Assembly: GCA_036226585.1 (NCBI GenBank)
Contig: CP108997.1
Coordinates: 7,237,836-7,301,835, forward strand
DNA: 64,000 nucleotides
Origin: Streptomyces sp. NBC_00708
GTDB lineage: Bacteria; Actinomycetota; Actinomycetes; Streptomycetales; Streptomycetaceae
Direction of reading: 5' to 3'
Of the stretch, positions 43,643 through 53,035 are shown piece by piece. Each line of letters begins with the position of its first letter. The stretch's first letter is position 1. The translations under genes and the position numbers were made by a program. Below the pieces are notes generated by a model. The model did not search any database. It had not been told where the DNA came from and worked only from the letters and a program-made list of their open reading frames with translations.

Positions 43643-44608
43643 TCAGTGTGGGAACGTCCTCGGCGGACGCTGACGGGGCAGCGCGGTGCGGAACTCCTCG
43701 ATCACGGAACTCACCTGCCGCATCAGCGAAGTCCGTTCCAGCAGACCGAGGTAGAGATTGCGGCGGGCCAGTCCCGGCAGGTCCACACAGAAGTACAGCG
43801 CCATCAGCGGGTTGATGAACAACTCGCTGTCCTTGGTCCTTTCCGTGAACCGGACGTTGCCGAAGTCACCGCGCACGGCAGCGGCCACGGATCCGTTCAC
43901 GATGCTCGGGTGGCTCGCGGTCTGGCGCTGGGCGTGCGCCACCGCGTCGAGATACAACGCGCCCTCCCGCCCCGCCCCGAGCAGTGAGAACGCGCCGAGA
44001 TAGGAGCCATCCCGGTCCAGAGCGGCCAAGTTCTCCAGCACGAGCGAATGGTTCACGCCGTGATAGGCGTCCACCCCGAAGCCAAGGCAGGCCACGAGCC
44101 GGTGCGCGACCTCGTCGAGTCCGCTCACGGCGGCGAGGCTCGCCATGTCCTCCTCCGGGGTGCCGAGACCGTGCTCGTCGCCGCGCATCAGGATGTCGGT
44201 ACCACCGTCCACCAGGACGATCGCGTCAACACCACCGAGATGCTTGATCAGCGTCCGGTAGGCCGCCCGCAGCGGCCCGACCCCGATGCTCGGGAAGGCG
44301 TACACGGTCGGCGGCAGATCCTGCGTCACGAGCCACTGGGCGAGCGTCCGTTCAGGGAAGTAATCGCCACGCAGGGGGACGTCGGGCCCGATGGCCGCAA
44401 CGTCCTGGTCCACCCACACATCGAGGTCCAGGCCGTACAAGTCGGCGAAGGACAGGTTGGCAAGGTGCACCTCCTTGCCCGCCGACCGCAGCGCGAGTGC
44501 GAGCGGCAGTCCGGCGTACACGTCGAAGCCGCCGCCCGCACCGGCGATGAGCACCCGTCGCGCGTCGTGCAGGCGAGTGAAGAAAGCAGGCTCCCCCAGA
44601 GAAATCAC
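43643..44608 (-). CDS. DUF1152 domain protein
   Basis: A 321-residue protein matching DUF1152: RVLIAGAGGGFDVYAGLPLA near the start, a Rossmann-like GxGGGFD loop, then LVDGGTDILMRGDE, GVNHSLVLENLAAL and RDGSYLGAFSL. Function unknown; the family is predicted to bind a nucleotide or phosphorylated ligand. It is monocistronic. ATG 44608 (or the ATG inside the same segment) is used because the fold starts immediately. Confidence 0.85.
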   Translation of the reverse strand: MISLGEPAFFTRLHDARRVLIAGAGGGFDVYAGLPLALALRSAGKEVHLANLSFADLYGLDLDVWVDQDVAAIGPDVPLRGDYFPERTLAQWLVTQDLPPTVYAFPSIGVGPLRAAYRTLIKHLGGVDAIVLVDGGTDILMRGDEHGLGTPEEDMASLAAVSGLDEVAHRLVACLGFGVDAYHGVNHSLVLENLAALDRDGSYLGAFSLLGAGREGALYLDAVAHAQRQTASHPSIVNGSVAAAVRGDFGNVRFTERTKDSELFINPLMALYFCVDLPGLARRNLYLGLLERTSLMRQVSSVIEEFRTALPRQRPPRTFPH

Positions 44609-44955
44609 CGCATGACGCTAGCAGAAGGGCGAGTCGGCACCGGCGCGATCAGACTTCAGTGAGATCGATCAAGGGCCGATGAGAAGGGACGTCTGCGCGC
44701 AGCAGGCACGGAACGCCACGTACCAGGCGCTCGTCGCGCGGCACCCTGCTACTCCGCTGTGCTGCACCGGTGGTTGCCGTGGCTGTCGGTCTTCCTGGAC
44801 GTGCATCCGAGCACCCTCGCTCCCTTCGCCGTCGGCTTCAATATGCGTCGGCCCCGTCCACAGGGCGACGGGGCTTCCCGGATCCAGCGGCACGTTGGCG
44901 ACAACCGGGGGGAAGCCCGACGGACCGATGTCCATAGGCCCGCGCGAGTGGAGGC
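44609..44955. other. Gene-free stretch
   Basis: About 350 bases between DUF1152 and SWIM genes. I see no gene or repeat in it. Confidence 0.45.
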
Positions 44956-46626
44956 TCACAACCCGTTCGTCGTGAGGATCTCCATCAGTTTCGGCTTGCG
45001 TTTGAGCTCCTTGCGGAGCGCGGCGAGGAAGTGCGTGAACGCGTCGGGGGTGCCGAGGCGTTCGTGACAGGCACGGATGCTGCGCAGGAGGCGGGCGATT
45101 TCGTGGTACGTGCGGTCGCCGGTCGATTGTTTGAGGGGTTGGAGTCGGCGGAGGTAGACGGCGAGTGCGTCGGAGGGCCGGTGGTCCCTGATGCAGTCGG
45201 CGAGGGGGAGGAGTTCGCGATCGTCGACGTGGCCGACGGCGGCCTCCCACGCCGCGTCCGCCTGACCAGCATCGAGCAGGATGTCGACGCGTACGCGGAC
45301 AGGGACGCGGGCGTCGTCGCGCAGGAGCGCCATCGCGGCGTCGCGTTCCTTCTCGCCACGACCGCAGGCGCGGGCCGCCGTGCACAGTGCGCGGAACGCG
45401 GCGAGGGAGATGCGGGACCGGAAGGCGTCGCGGCGCAGGGCGAGGGCCTTCTCGTGGCGGCCGGTCGCAGCGTAGCGGGCGCAGAGCCACTCGACGAGCT
45501 GAGGATCCCGCCCAGTGGCCGGCAAGCCGCGTTCGGCCCATTCGAGGGCGTCCCCGGGACGTCCGGCCGCGTCCAGTTCCCGCGCGATCCGCAGGTGGCT
45601 GCTGCCGTCGGCGGCGGGGGCAGCGCCCAGGAAGGCGACGAGGCCGTCGATGTCGCCGCGCGCCTTCAGCAGGCGTTCCACCAGCCGGGCCGTCTTCTTG
45701 CCGGGGTCGTGCCGCCATGCCTCGGTGGCCAGCTCCAGGGCGCGGGTCAGGCCGGCCTCGCCGAGGATGTCGCGGTAATCGGCGGGGTCGACCGGGGTCA
45801 CCTCCCCGTACGGTCCGAGCAGGTGACCGACGAGCCAGCGCGTCGTCGGCTCCGGGTGCGGGACGGCCGCCCGGCAGGCGCGCAGGTGCAGTTCCTCAAG
45901 ACCCTTCATGGGCTCGTACAGGCATGAGAACCCGAGGGCGCGCTCATAGACATCGCTCAGCCGCCACAGCACCCACCGGATCCCGTCGACGGCTTCCGCC
46001 GTCCGTTGAGCCGCGATCAACGCGCTCAGGACGATGCCCGCCTCCGCCACCCGCTCGCCGTATGCGACGGCGTTCGCGGAGTCGTCGTTCTCCTGCTCGT
46101 ACTGCCAGTCCCCGGGGTCGAGCAGGCCTTTGACCAGGTCGCGGATCGTCGCGTGGTCGGCCTGGGCGGCCTCGGCCCGTATGCGCAGGCGGTCGCGCAC
46201 GGCGGGGTCGGCGGCCGACTCCTCGGCCAGCAGGTCGAGCAGGGCCTCCCGGCCCAGCGTCGTGAGCCAGGCTGACGCGTCGTCGTCGGGCCGCTTCGGC
46301 GAACGGGCCTCCACCGCGGGGCCCGGTACGGCGTGCGCGTTCGGGGCGGTGTACCGCAGGACCGCGAGGCCGACGCCGACGCAGTGCTTGCAGAAGGTGC
46401 CTTCGGTGCCGTACGGGCAGGAACAGGTCCCCGTCACCTCGGCATCGGGTCCGGCGACGAGTTCGACGTAGTACGTCTCCGCACCCGGCACGGTGGCGCG
46501 AATCGTGCCGTCTGCGCAGTACAGACCGCTCACGGCACCCGCGTAATTCTGACCGCGCTCGAATGACGTCGACCCGGCAGCACGCCTCAAGGAGGCCTCG
46601 TTGAAAGCCGGTTGCATGTCCATCAT
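44956..46626 (-). CDS. SWIM zinc-finger protein with TPR-like helical repeats
   Basis: A 556-residue protein. SWIM motif CSCPYGTEGTFCKH (C68-x-C70-x8-C79-x-H81), then a long helical repeat region (about 170-540) with TPR-like pairs such as RLVERLLKARGDIDGLVAFL, HLRIARELDAAGRPGDALEW and RDAAMALLRDDARVPVRVRV. SWIM fingers bind DNA or protein in stress or recombination proteins; the target here is unknown. ATG 46626 begins MMDMQP. Confidence 0.85.
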   Translation of the reverse strand: MMDMQPAFNEASLRRAAGSTSFERGQNYAGAVSGLYCADGTIRATVPGAETYYVELVAGPDAEVTGTCSCPYGTEGTFCKHCVGVGLAVLRYTAPNAHAVPGPAVEARSPKRPDDDASAWLTTLGREALLDLLAEESAADPAVRDRLRIRAEAAQADHATIRDLVKGLLDPGDWQYEQENDDSANAVAYGERVAEAGIVLSALIAAQRTAEAVDGIRWVLWRLSDVYERALGFSCLYEPMKGLEELHLRACRAAVPHPEPTTRWLVGHLLGPYGEVTPVDPADYRDILGEAGLTRALELATEAWRHDPGKKTARLVERLLKARGDIDGLVAFLGAAPAADGSSHLRIARELDAAGRPGDALEWAERGLPATGRDPQLVEWLCARYAATGRHEKALALRRDAFRSRISLAAFRALCTAARACGRGEKERDAAMALLRDDARVPVRVRVDILLDAGQADAAWEAAVGHVDDRELLPLADCIRDHRPSDALAVYLRRLQPLKQSTGDRTYHEIARLLRSIRACHERLGTPDAFTHFLAALRKELKRKPKLMEILTTNGL

Positions 46627-46820
46627 CTTCGGCACCCGTACATTCAAACGGATGCCGCAACCAGGCGGAACCTGGAGGTACGAACCTCGACGCTCCCGTT
46701 CGAGGGGTGCCACCGACAGGCGGGCGGCGTTGGCGCCAGAGCGACCAGCCCCTCATGAAGCACGTGAAGGTGACCATCACACCGTCCGGCTGAGGGTGAT
46801 TGGCCCGCGCGGGACAGGCC

Positions 46821-47723
46821 TCAGATGCGCAGGTCCGCCCTGAAGGCTGTCGCCGCCTCACCTGTGATGGCGACGCGCAGTTCGTCGTCGATCCCCGTGT
46901 CGACGCGGACGTCCACGTCACCGGGCCTGCCCATGGCCCAGCCCTGCCGGCCGGTGAACGTGAGCCGGCCGTTCACGGTGGGGACGAGGCCGTGCCGCAC
47001 CAGATAGGCGCCGAGCGGGCCGTGCCCGTTGCCGGTGACGGGGTCCTCGGCGATGCCGATGGCCGGGGCGAACATACGAGACCAGGTGAGCCGGCGCGGG
47101 TCGCCGGTGGCTCGTGTGAAGACGAAGAAGCCGTTGGTCCCGAATGCGCGGCTCAGCGCGGTCAGTGCGGCGGGATCCGGGCGCAGGGTGTCGACGGTGG
47201 TACGGTCACGCAGTTCGACGAGCGCCTTGGAGTGACCGGTCGACACGATCTGCACGGGCCCGTCGCCGGTCAGGTCGTCGGGGCTCGCACCCAGGGCTCT
47301 CAGCAACCGGTCCCTTCGGTCGCCGTCGAGTTCGGTGCCGAAGACCGCCTCGCCCTGCTCCATCCCGATCCGTACCCGGTCGCCCTCACGAAGGACCCGC
47401 ACCCTCTGCAGCAGCCCCGTACCGGACTTCTGCACCCATGATCCCGACGGCAGGCTGTACTCGACGGCCCGTGCGTAGTGTGCCGCCACCGTGGCGTGCC
47501 CGCAGGTGGGAACCTCCGTGGTGGGGGTGAAGAACCGCACCCGCACATCGTGGTCGTCCCCGTCCGGCGGCAGCACGAAGGCGGTCTCCGAGTTGTTCAA
47601 CTCCCGCGCGACGGACAGCATCTGTGCGCCCGTCAGTCCATCGGCGCACAGGACCACGCCGGCGGGGTTGCCCCGGAAGGGGGTGGAGGTGAAGGCATCG
47701 ACCTGATAGAGAACTCTCGGCAT
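46821..47723 (-). CDS. PhzF-family isomerase
   Basis: A 300-residue PhzF/DapF-fold protein. E46 (NNSETAFVLP) is the catalytic Glu; PTCGHATVAAHYA is the conserved His loop; EDPVTGNGHGPLGAYL the second-domain motif. PhzF isomerises a dihydroanthranilate in phenazine synthesis, but most relatives have unknown substrates; no phenazine genes are near. The start of PhzF lies 12 bases after the end of the EamA gene, so both are one operon. Confidence 0.87.
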   Translation of the reverse strand: MPRVLYQVDAFTSTPFRGNPAGVVLCADGLTGAQMLSVARELNNSETAFVLPPDGDDHDVRVRFFTPTTEVPTCGHATVAAHYARAVEYSLPSGSWVQKSGTGLLQRVRVLREGDRVRIGMEQGEAVFGTELDGDRRDRLLRALGASPDDLTGDGPVQIVSTGHSKALVELRDRTTVDTLRPDPAALTALSRAFGTNGFFVFTRATGDPRRLTWSRMFAPAIGIAEDPVTGNGHGPLGAYLVRHGLVPTVNGRLTFTGRQGWAMGRPGDVDVRVDTGIDDELRVAITGEAATAFRADLRI

Positions 47724-47735
47724 GGCGCGGCTCCT

Positions 47736-48653
47736 TCAGCCCTGGGTGGTCGGCTGTCGTTCTTCCACCTCGAGAGGCCTCTCTCCGCGCCGTGAGCGGG
47801 TGACGGCGACGCCGACGAGCACCACCGCCATCCCAAGGCCCAGCCGCACGTTGAAGTCCTCACCGAGCACGACGACGCCGAGGGCCACCGAAACCACCGG
47901 CAGCAGGTATCCCAGCGTCGCGGTGTTCGTGGCCCCTTCGGCAGCGATGTTCCGGTAGGTCAGATGGAAGGTGGCCGCCGTGGCGACAACACCGAGAACC
48001 AGCACGACGATCAGTGTCTTCGCGCTGACGTCGACGGGCTTCAGACCGCCGAACGGCACAGTCACCGCCGTCAGGACAGTCGCCACGACCAGTTGCGCCG
48101 CGGAGAGCGAGACGGTGGGGATACCGGTGCCGACGAGGTGGCGCCCCATGTACGCGAAACCGATCGCGTAGCTCGCCGCCGCCAGGGCGACGGCCGCGAT
48201 GCCCCACCCGCCCGACTCCGCGGCCTTCCACGGCGCCAGGATCAGCACGACTCCGGCATACCCGGTCAGCAGTCCGCCCAGCCGGAGCGGCCGGAGCCCT
48301 CGCTCCGTGCCGGTGACGACACCGATCAGAACGGCCCACAGCGGCGTCGTCGCGTTGAGCACCCCGGCGACACCCGAGTCGATACTCCGCTGGCCGACGC
48401 TGAACATCGCGAAGGGCAGAGCGTTGCAGAAGAAGGCGGCCACGGCGATACGGCCCCAGATGCTCCGGCCGCGGGGCAGCCGATGGCCCGCGCACCGGCA
48501 CGCGACCAGCAGGGTGACAGCCCCGATCACGCAGCGGCTGAGGGTCACTTGTACCGGTGTCAACGCCTCGAGAGCCAGCTCGATCCAGAGGAAGGTCGAT
48601 CCCCAGAGCAGAGCGAGAGCCCCGATCCGTACCCCAGTCCAGTTTCCGTTCAT
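47736..48653 (-). CDS. EamA/DMT-family transporter
   Basis: A 305-residue protein of ten helices in two EamA halves: IGALALLWGSTFLWIELALE, GVLNATTPLWAVLIGVVTG (first-half TTPLW motif), and AATFHLTYRNIAAEGATNTA, GYLLPVVSVALGVVVLGED (second-half). It exports or imports a small metabolite. ATG 48653 follows AGGGCGG. It is promoter-proximal, with PhzF following, so the pair might make and export one compound. Confidence 0.88.
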   Translation of the reverse strand: MNGNWTGVRIGALALLWGSTFLWIELALEALTPVQVTLSRCVIGAVTLLVACRCAGHRLPRGRSIWGRIAVAAFFCNALPFAMFSVGQRSIDSGVAGVLNATTPLWAVLIGVVTGTERGLRPLRLGGLLTGYAGVVLILAPWKAAESGGWGIAAVALAAASYAIGFAYMGRHLVGTGIPTVSLSAAQLVVATVLTAVTVPFGGLKPVDVSAKTLIVVLVLGVVATAATFHLTYRNIAAEGATNTATLGYLLPVVSVALGVVVLGEDFNVRLGLGMAVVLVGVAVTRSRRGERPLEVEERQPTTQG

Positions 48654-48738
48654 GCCGCCCTGCACATCGTCGCGTCCATAGGTTTCCCTCGTACGTTCGC
48701 GCACTCGAAGCCGAAGGACAATTGAAAACTTCTGGAGG

Positions 48739-48823
48739 TGACTTAAGTATGTCTACAAGGAGAGTCAAGCTCCTCTCCCTTGCCGTGCGGGATGGGGGAG
48801 CAAATATGTAGCGTGACTTAACG
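48739..48823. repeat. Direct repeat GTGACTTAA flanking a tiny ORF
   Basis: GTGACTTAAGT (48739-48749) and GTGACTTAACG (48813-48823) share their first 9 bases and lie 74 bases apart, on either side of a 20-codon ORF. Could be paired regulator sites or a relic of a small duplication. Confidence 0.4.
48749..48811 (+). CDS. Tiny ORF of 20 codons, doubtful
   Basis: MSTRRVKLLSLAVRDGGANM, preceded by TGGAGGTG at good spacing. It could be a leader peptide for the aminopeptidase or the truncated head of a lost gene. Confidence 0.25.
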   Translation: MSTRRVKLLSLAVRDGGANM

Positions 48824-48891
48824 ATGGCGCAGAGATTTTTGATTGCACTCAGGCGCCGCTCCGGGCAACGTGACCGGGCCTCGAGGCAGAG

Positions 48892-50133
48892 GTGGTCCTC
48901 GCCGTCGGCCTGGGGAAAGCGGCGGACGACGGTGGGATCACCCGCGAAGCGCTGTGCCGTGCCGCCGGTGTGGCCGGCCGTGTGCTGGCGGGTGTCGAGC
49001 GTGCTGTGCTCGCCCTTCCGGCCGGGACGGCCGAAGCCGCGGAAGCGGTGGCGATGGGCGTTCTGCTCGGGGCCTACGCCTTCACCGACTACCGTGCCCC
49101 GGTCGCGAGCCCGCTCGGTGAAGTGGTGATCCCGGCGGCCCCCGACACCTATGAGGAGACAACGGCCGGTGCACGGCACGGCAGGGTGATCGCGGAAGAG
49201 ATGAACCGCGCCCGGGACCTGATCAACATGCCCGCGAACCATCTGACGCCGGACGTCTTCGCCGTCATCGCGAGTGATCTGGGGGAGCGGCACCGGCTCG
49301 ACGTCCAAGTGCTCGACGAGGAAGCTCTCGCGAAGGAGTCGTTCGGCGGCATCCTCGGCGTAGGTCAGGGTTCGGTGAGGCCACCACGCCTGGTCAGGGT
49401 CGCCTACACCCACCCGGAGGCCGAAATGACACTCGCCTTCGTCGGCAAGGGCATCACCTATGACTCGGGCGGCATCTCGCTCAAGCCGGTCGGCTCCAAC
49501 GAGATCATGAAACGGGACATGTCCGGGGCGGCCGCCGTCCTGGCCTCCGTGGTGGCCGCCGCACGGCTCCGCCTGCGCGTGAACGTCACCGGCTGGCTCG
49601 CACTCGCCGAGAACATGCCGTCCGGCTCGGCGACCAAGCCGGGCGACGTGCTGCGCATGTACGACGGCAAGACCGTCGAGGTACGCAACACCGACGCCGA
49701 AGGACGCCTGGTGCTGGCCGACGCCCTCGTCCGCGCCGGAGAGGAACAACCGGACGCCCTCGTGGACGTGGCCACCCTGACCGCCGCGATGAAGATGGCC
49801 CTGGGCCACCGCGTCTTCGGCGTCATGTCACCCGACCCCGGCTTCCGTGCCCATGTCGTCGACGCGGCCGGACGTGCCGGAGAGGAGGCGTGGCCCATGC
49901 CGCTGCCCGCCCAGCTGGCCGAGGGGCTGGCCTCCCCGGTGGCCGACCTCGCCAACACCGGCGAACGCATGGGCGGCGGCCTCGTGGCAGGTCTCTTCCT
50001 GGCGGAGTTCGTACCCGCCGGGATCCCCTGGGCTCACCTCGACATCGCCGGCCCCTCCTACCACGAAGGAATCCCTACGGGTACACACCCACCGGGGGGA
50101 CCGGCTGCGCGGTACGCACCCTGGTGCGACTGA
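48892..50133 (+). CDS. Leucyl aminopeptidase (M17), truncated and frameshifted
   Basis: A 413-residue M17 protein. The catalytic domain is intact: FVGKGITYDSGGISLKP (metal/Lys), KRDMSGAAAVLA, SGSATKPGDVLRMYDGKTVE, and NTDAEGRLVL. The N-terminal domain is shortened by about 70 residues. Near 50072, one base is missing: the present frame ends GIPTGTHPPGGPAARYAPWCD-like, while the next frame gives NPYGYTPTGGTGCAVRTLV, the normal C-terminus, and runs to 50174. The last 20 residues are thus replaced. Aminopeptidase chemistry could survive, but the true start and the C-terminus are both damaged. GTG 48892 is the first usable start. Confidence 0.7.
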   Translation: MVLAVGLGKAADDGGITREALCRAAGVAGRVLAGVERAVLALPAGTAEAAEAVAMGVLLGAYAFTDYRAPVASPLGEVVIPAAPDTYEETTAGARHGRVIAEEMNRARDLINMPANHLTPDVFAVIASDLGERHRLDVQVLDEEALAKESFGGILGVGQGSVRPPRLVRVAYTHPEAEMTLAFVGKGITYDSGGISLKPVGSNEIMKRDMSGAAAVLASVVAAARLRLRVNVTGWLALAENMPSGSATKPGDVLRMYDGKTVEVRNTDAEGRLVLADALVRAGEEQPDALVDVATLTAAMKMALGHRVFGVMSPDPGFRAHVVDAAGRAGEEAWPMPLPAQLAEGLASPVADLANTGERMGGGLVAGLFLAEFVPAGIPWAHLDIAGPSYHEGIPTGTHPPGGPAARYAPWCD

Positions 50134-50446
50134 CGCGGGAGGCCGCCACGGAGCAGCCGGGAGCGAGCCGGTGAACCACTCCCCTTCGGGCCTCCGCGGT
50201 GTCGAGGCGCCCGCGGCTCGGCACTACGCGCCGGCGACGGCAACCCCGGACGGCACCAGGTCACGGGGCTGCACCACGACTACCGCGTGGCTGCCGACGC
50301 CGTCGGTTGGTGTACGGAGCGGAGGGCCGGCACCGCACACGGCTGAGCCTGCGCTGCGGCCGGGGCGGATCATGCGCACGGGGAACAAGCTGTGGCAGAG
50401 CGGGAGTTGCCTCCTGTGAGTCGCAGTTCGACGAGAAGGAGCGGTC

Positions 50447-51091
50447 ATGGCAGGAGCGTTGGTCATCGGTGCGGGGCCCGGGATCGGGCAGGCGGTGGCC
50501 CGGCGGTTCGCCCGGGAAGGCCTGCCGGTCGCCCTGATCGCGCGAACGAAGGAAACGGCGACCGCGGCGGCCGAATCCGTTGCCGCCCTGGGTGTACGGA
50601 CGCTCCCGCTCGTCGCCGACGCGGCCGACGAGACCGCGTTGCGCGATACTCTGGACGCTGCCGCAGGTGAGCTCGGTGACCCCGACATCGTGGTCTACAA
50701 CGCGGCAGCCATTCGGCCCGACGCCATCGGCGAACTCTCGCACCGCGACCACGTGGACGCATACGCCGTCAACGTCCTCGGCGCCCTCACCGCCGCCGCG
50801 CACACTCTGCCCGGGATGGCACGGCGCGGGCGGGGCACCTTCGTCGTCACCGGTGGCATGCCCGACATGAAGCCGCAGTATGTGAGCCTGTCGTTGGGCA
50901 AGGCCGGGGTGAGAGCCCTGGTCGAACTCCTCGACGCGGAGTACGGGCCGTCGGGCGTGCACGTCGCCACCGTCACCGTCGGCGGGCCCGTCGCGCCGGG
51001 AACCGCCCACGACCCCGATGACATCGCCGATCACTACTGGCGTCTGCACACACAGCCGCGCGAGCGGTGGCAACGCGAAGTCCTCCACTGA
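50447..51091 (+). CDS. SDR-family protein with atypical active site
   Basis: A 214-residue SDR. Cofactor loop GAGPGIG, IVVYNAA (NNAG-like NAA motif), and FVVTGG (S-replaced). The usual YxxxK is absent: the aligned segment is YVSLSLGKAG with Y seven before K, and L four before it. This is a recognisable SDR subgroup that may not use the standard Tyr-Lys pair. Typical role would be reduction or oxidation of a small carbonyl/alcohol. Confidence 0.78.
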   Translation: MAGALVIGAGPGIGQAVARRFAREGLPVALIARTKETATAAAESVAALGVRTLPLVADAADETALRDTLDAAAGELGDPDIVVYNAAAIRPDAIGELSHRDHVDAYAVNVLGALTAAAHTLPGMARRGRGTFVVTGGMPDMKPQYVSLSLGKAGVRALVELLDAEYGPSGVHVATVTVGGPVAPGTAHDPDDIADHYWRLHTQPRERWQREVLH

Positions 51092-51099
51092 GCACGCGT

Positions 51100-51294
51100 C
51101 TACGCCCGACCCTTGTGTGCGCAGCGCCGGTCGGGCGAGCCGGCGAGGTCCAGGGCGATCTCACCGATCCCGCCGTACAGCAGTGAAGCGAGGAGAGCCG
51201 ACGGCCGCTCGGGAAGGCATCCGGCCTCGATCGCGATGCCGAGTCCGCGTCGCATCTGGTCCTTGCACCCGGCCTGGATGCCGCGCATGGTGGA
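51100..51294 (-). pseudogene. TetR C-terminal remnant
   Basis: Only the end of a TetR regulator remains: RRGLGIAIEAGCLPERPSAL, LASLLYGGIGEIALDLAG, then a stop. The helix pair and the LPxxP-LxxLLxGxIxExAL pattern is typical of TetR_C. No HTH region is attached; the frame upstream runs into the divergent nitroreductase's region. Confidence 0.6.
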
Positions 51295-51417
51295 CCCGTC
51301 GAGCGCGCCCGGCGCCTCGATTTCCTCGCTGCTATGTACGTAAAGAGAGGGCCGGGCACGCGCACCACGCTCACGTCGGCCGGAATACGCGCGTGCGGAG
51401 GGCGGTTGCAGCGGAAC

Positions 51418-51981
51418 ATGCGCGATTCCCAGGACACGCCCGGTGGCATACACCCGTTGCTCGCAGGGCGTTTCAGCCCCTACCGATTCGACCCGTCGGT
51501 GAGTGTGGACGACCATGCCCTCGGGCTGCTGCTGGAAGCCGCGCGGTGGGCGCCGTCGGCGGGGAACTCCCAGCCCTGGGGCTTCTTCCCGGGCAGGCCC
51601 GGTGAACCGGACCACGACCGGCTGCTCTCCCACCTCGCACCGAGCTCGGCCCGCTGGGCGGCGGACGCCGGCCTCCTCGTCGTCACGCTGACGCGCCGGC
51701 ACGTCGACGCCACGCCACTGCTCTACTCCGAGTTCGCGGACTACGACCTCGGCCAGGCCGTCGCCCACATGACCGTGCAGGCCCAGGCCCTGGGGTTGGC
51801 CACGCACCAATTCCGGGCCTTCGACCTGGAAGGTCTCACCAAGGAGCTCGACCCGAACCCGGGCTGGGTGATCGTCTCCATGGTCGCGGTGGGCAAGGCG
51901 GCGGAGGAACCGCAGGAGGGACGCCACCGACGCAGCGCCGCGGACCTGCGCTCCGCTCCCTGGGCACCGGCGGAGAATTAG
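51418..51981 (+). CDS. Nitroreductase-family protein
   Basis: A 187-residue nitroreductase: HPLLAGRFSPYRFDPS (R near start), LLLEAARWAPSAGNSQPW (FMN loop with APSAGNSQPW), and YDLGQAVAHMTVQAQALGLA. It uses FMN to reduce nitro or quinone substrates. ATG 51418 places the fold start 10 residues in. A former TetR regulator gene (the remnant at 51100) lies divergent, so this gene has probably lost its repressor. Confidence 0.87.
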   Translation: MRDSQDTPGGIHPLLAGRFSPYRFDPSVSVDDHALGLLLEAARWAPSAGNSQPWGFFPGRPGEPDHDRLLSHLAPSSARWAADAGLLVVTLTRRHVDATPLLYSEFADYDLGQAVAHMTVQAQALGLATHQFRAFDLEGLTKELDPNPGWVIVSMVAVGKAAEEPQEGRHRRSAADLRSAPWAPAEN

Positions 51982-52036
51982 ACGAGTTCGCCGCCCGCTT
52001 CACACTCCGCTGTGGAGAGCTCTGTTCAGCAATCGC

Positions 52037-52972
52037 CTACAGCAGGGGAGCGTCTTCGCCCGCCGGCCGTTCAACACGGTGAACCGAAGCGGCTTCCCTG
52101 AGAGCGCTCAGCATGCTGCGTACGACGACCTGGTCGAGGGAGACATCGCGTATGGCGGCCTGGATCGACCTGATCGGTTGCGGATTGTGCACCTCCCGGA
52201 TGGTGACGCCGTGGTGGCGATTGGCCAGCCCCAACCGCGGAATGAGCGCCACCCCGAGCCGAGCGGCGACAAACCCCTGGGCGGTTGCGTAGTCCTCGCT
52301 CTGCACCACGAAGTCAGGAGTGAAGCCCGCCGCGGAACACGCGGTCATGATGATGTCGAGGCACGTACCGTCCGAGGACTCGCTTCCCACCCAGGGCTCG
52401 TCCGCCAGATCGGCAAGGTCGAGCCGCTCCTTCCGGGCCAGCCGGTGGTCCTTGGGCAGCACGACGAGATACGGGTCGTCGACCAGACGCACCAACTGCA
52501 CTCCCTCACGACGGCTGTTCCGGGGCTGCACCACGATGGCCAGGTCTGCTTGATGCCTGATGACCTCCTGCAGGGGATCATCTGCTTCGAGAACGCCCAG
52601 ATCGATGCGTACGCGGGGATGTTTACGCCGTAGCGATGCCACGGCCGGTGCCACCAATTCCGCTCCGGCGGTCGCGAAGTACCGCAGGGAGATGTGCCCG
52701 GTACGCCCCGCCCGCAGGTCGGAGAGCGCTGTCTCCGCTTCGGCGACCTGTTGACCGATGCGGGCCGCGTAGTCGGTCAGGATGAGCCCGGCGGCCGTCG
52801 GCTGGACTCCCCGGCCGACCCGTTCCAGCAGAGGGAGGCCGACCTGCTTCTCCAGGGCCGTCATCTGCTGGCTGATGGCCGAAGGGGTGTACCCCAAGTG
52901 GGCGGCCGCAGCAGTGACAGAGCCACTGGTGACGACAGACCTGAGGATTTGCATACGCCGCACGTCCAACAT
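52037..52972 (-). CDS. LysR-family transcriptional regulator
   Basis: A 311-residue LysR protein: MQILRSVVTSGSVTAAAAHL, GYTPSAISQQMTALEKQVGL (HTH), PLLERVGRGVQPTAAG; the effector domain is complete (RRKHPRVRIDLGVLEADDP, LVVLPKDHRLARKERLDLADL). ATG 52972. Its divergent neighbour position is occupied by a transposase remnant, so an ancient target was probably lost; the nearest intact enzyme is the aldo/keto reductase. Confidence 0.92.
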   Translation of the reverse strand: MLDVRRMQILRSVVTSGSVTAAAAHLGYTPSAISQQMTALEKQVGLPLLERVGRGVQPTAAGLILTDYAARIGQQVAEAETALSDLRAGRTGHISLRYFATAGAELVAPAVASLRRKHPRVRIDLGVLEADDPLQEVIRHQADLAIVVQPRNSRREGVQLVRLVDDPYLVVLPKDHRLARKERLDLADLADEPWVGSESSDGTCLDIIMTACSAAGFTPDFVVQSEDYATAQGFVAARLGVALIPRLGLANRHHGVTIREVHNPQPIRSIQAAIRDVSLDQVVVRSMLSALREAASVHRVERPAGEDAPLL

Positions 52973-53035
52973 GTACGCCAGCCTAACGACAGCCCCTGAC
53001 CCGCTACCTCGGGCTCGCGGCCCCGTGGAAGAGAC

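Noticed and set aside
43117..43815. 232-codon plus-strand ORF
   Set aside because: No domain; overlaps the 3' end of DUF1152 and an antisense hydrolase scrap.
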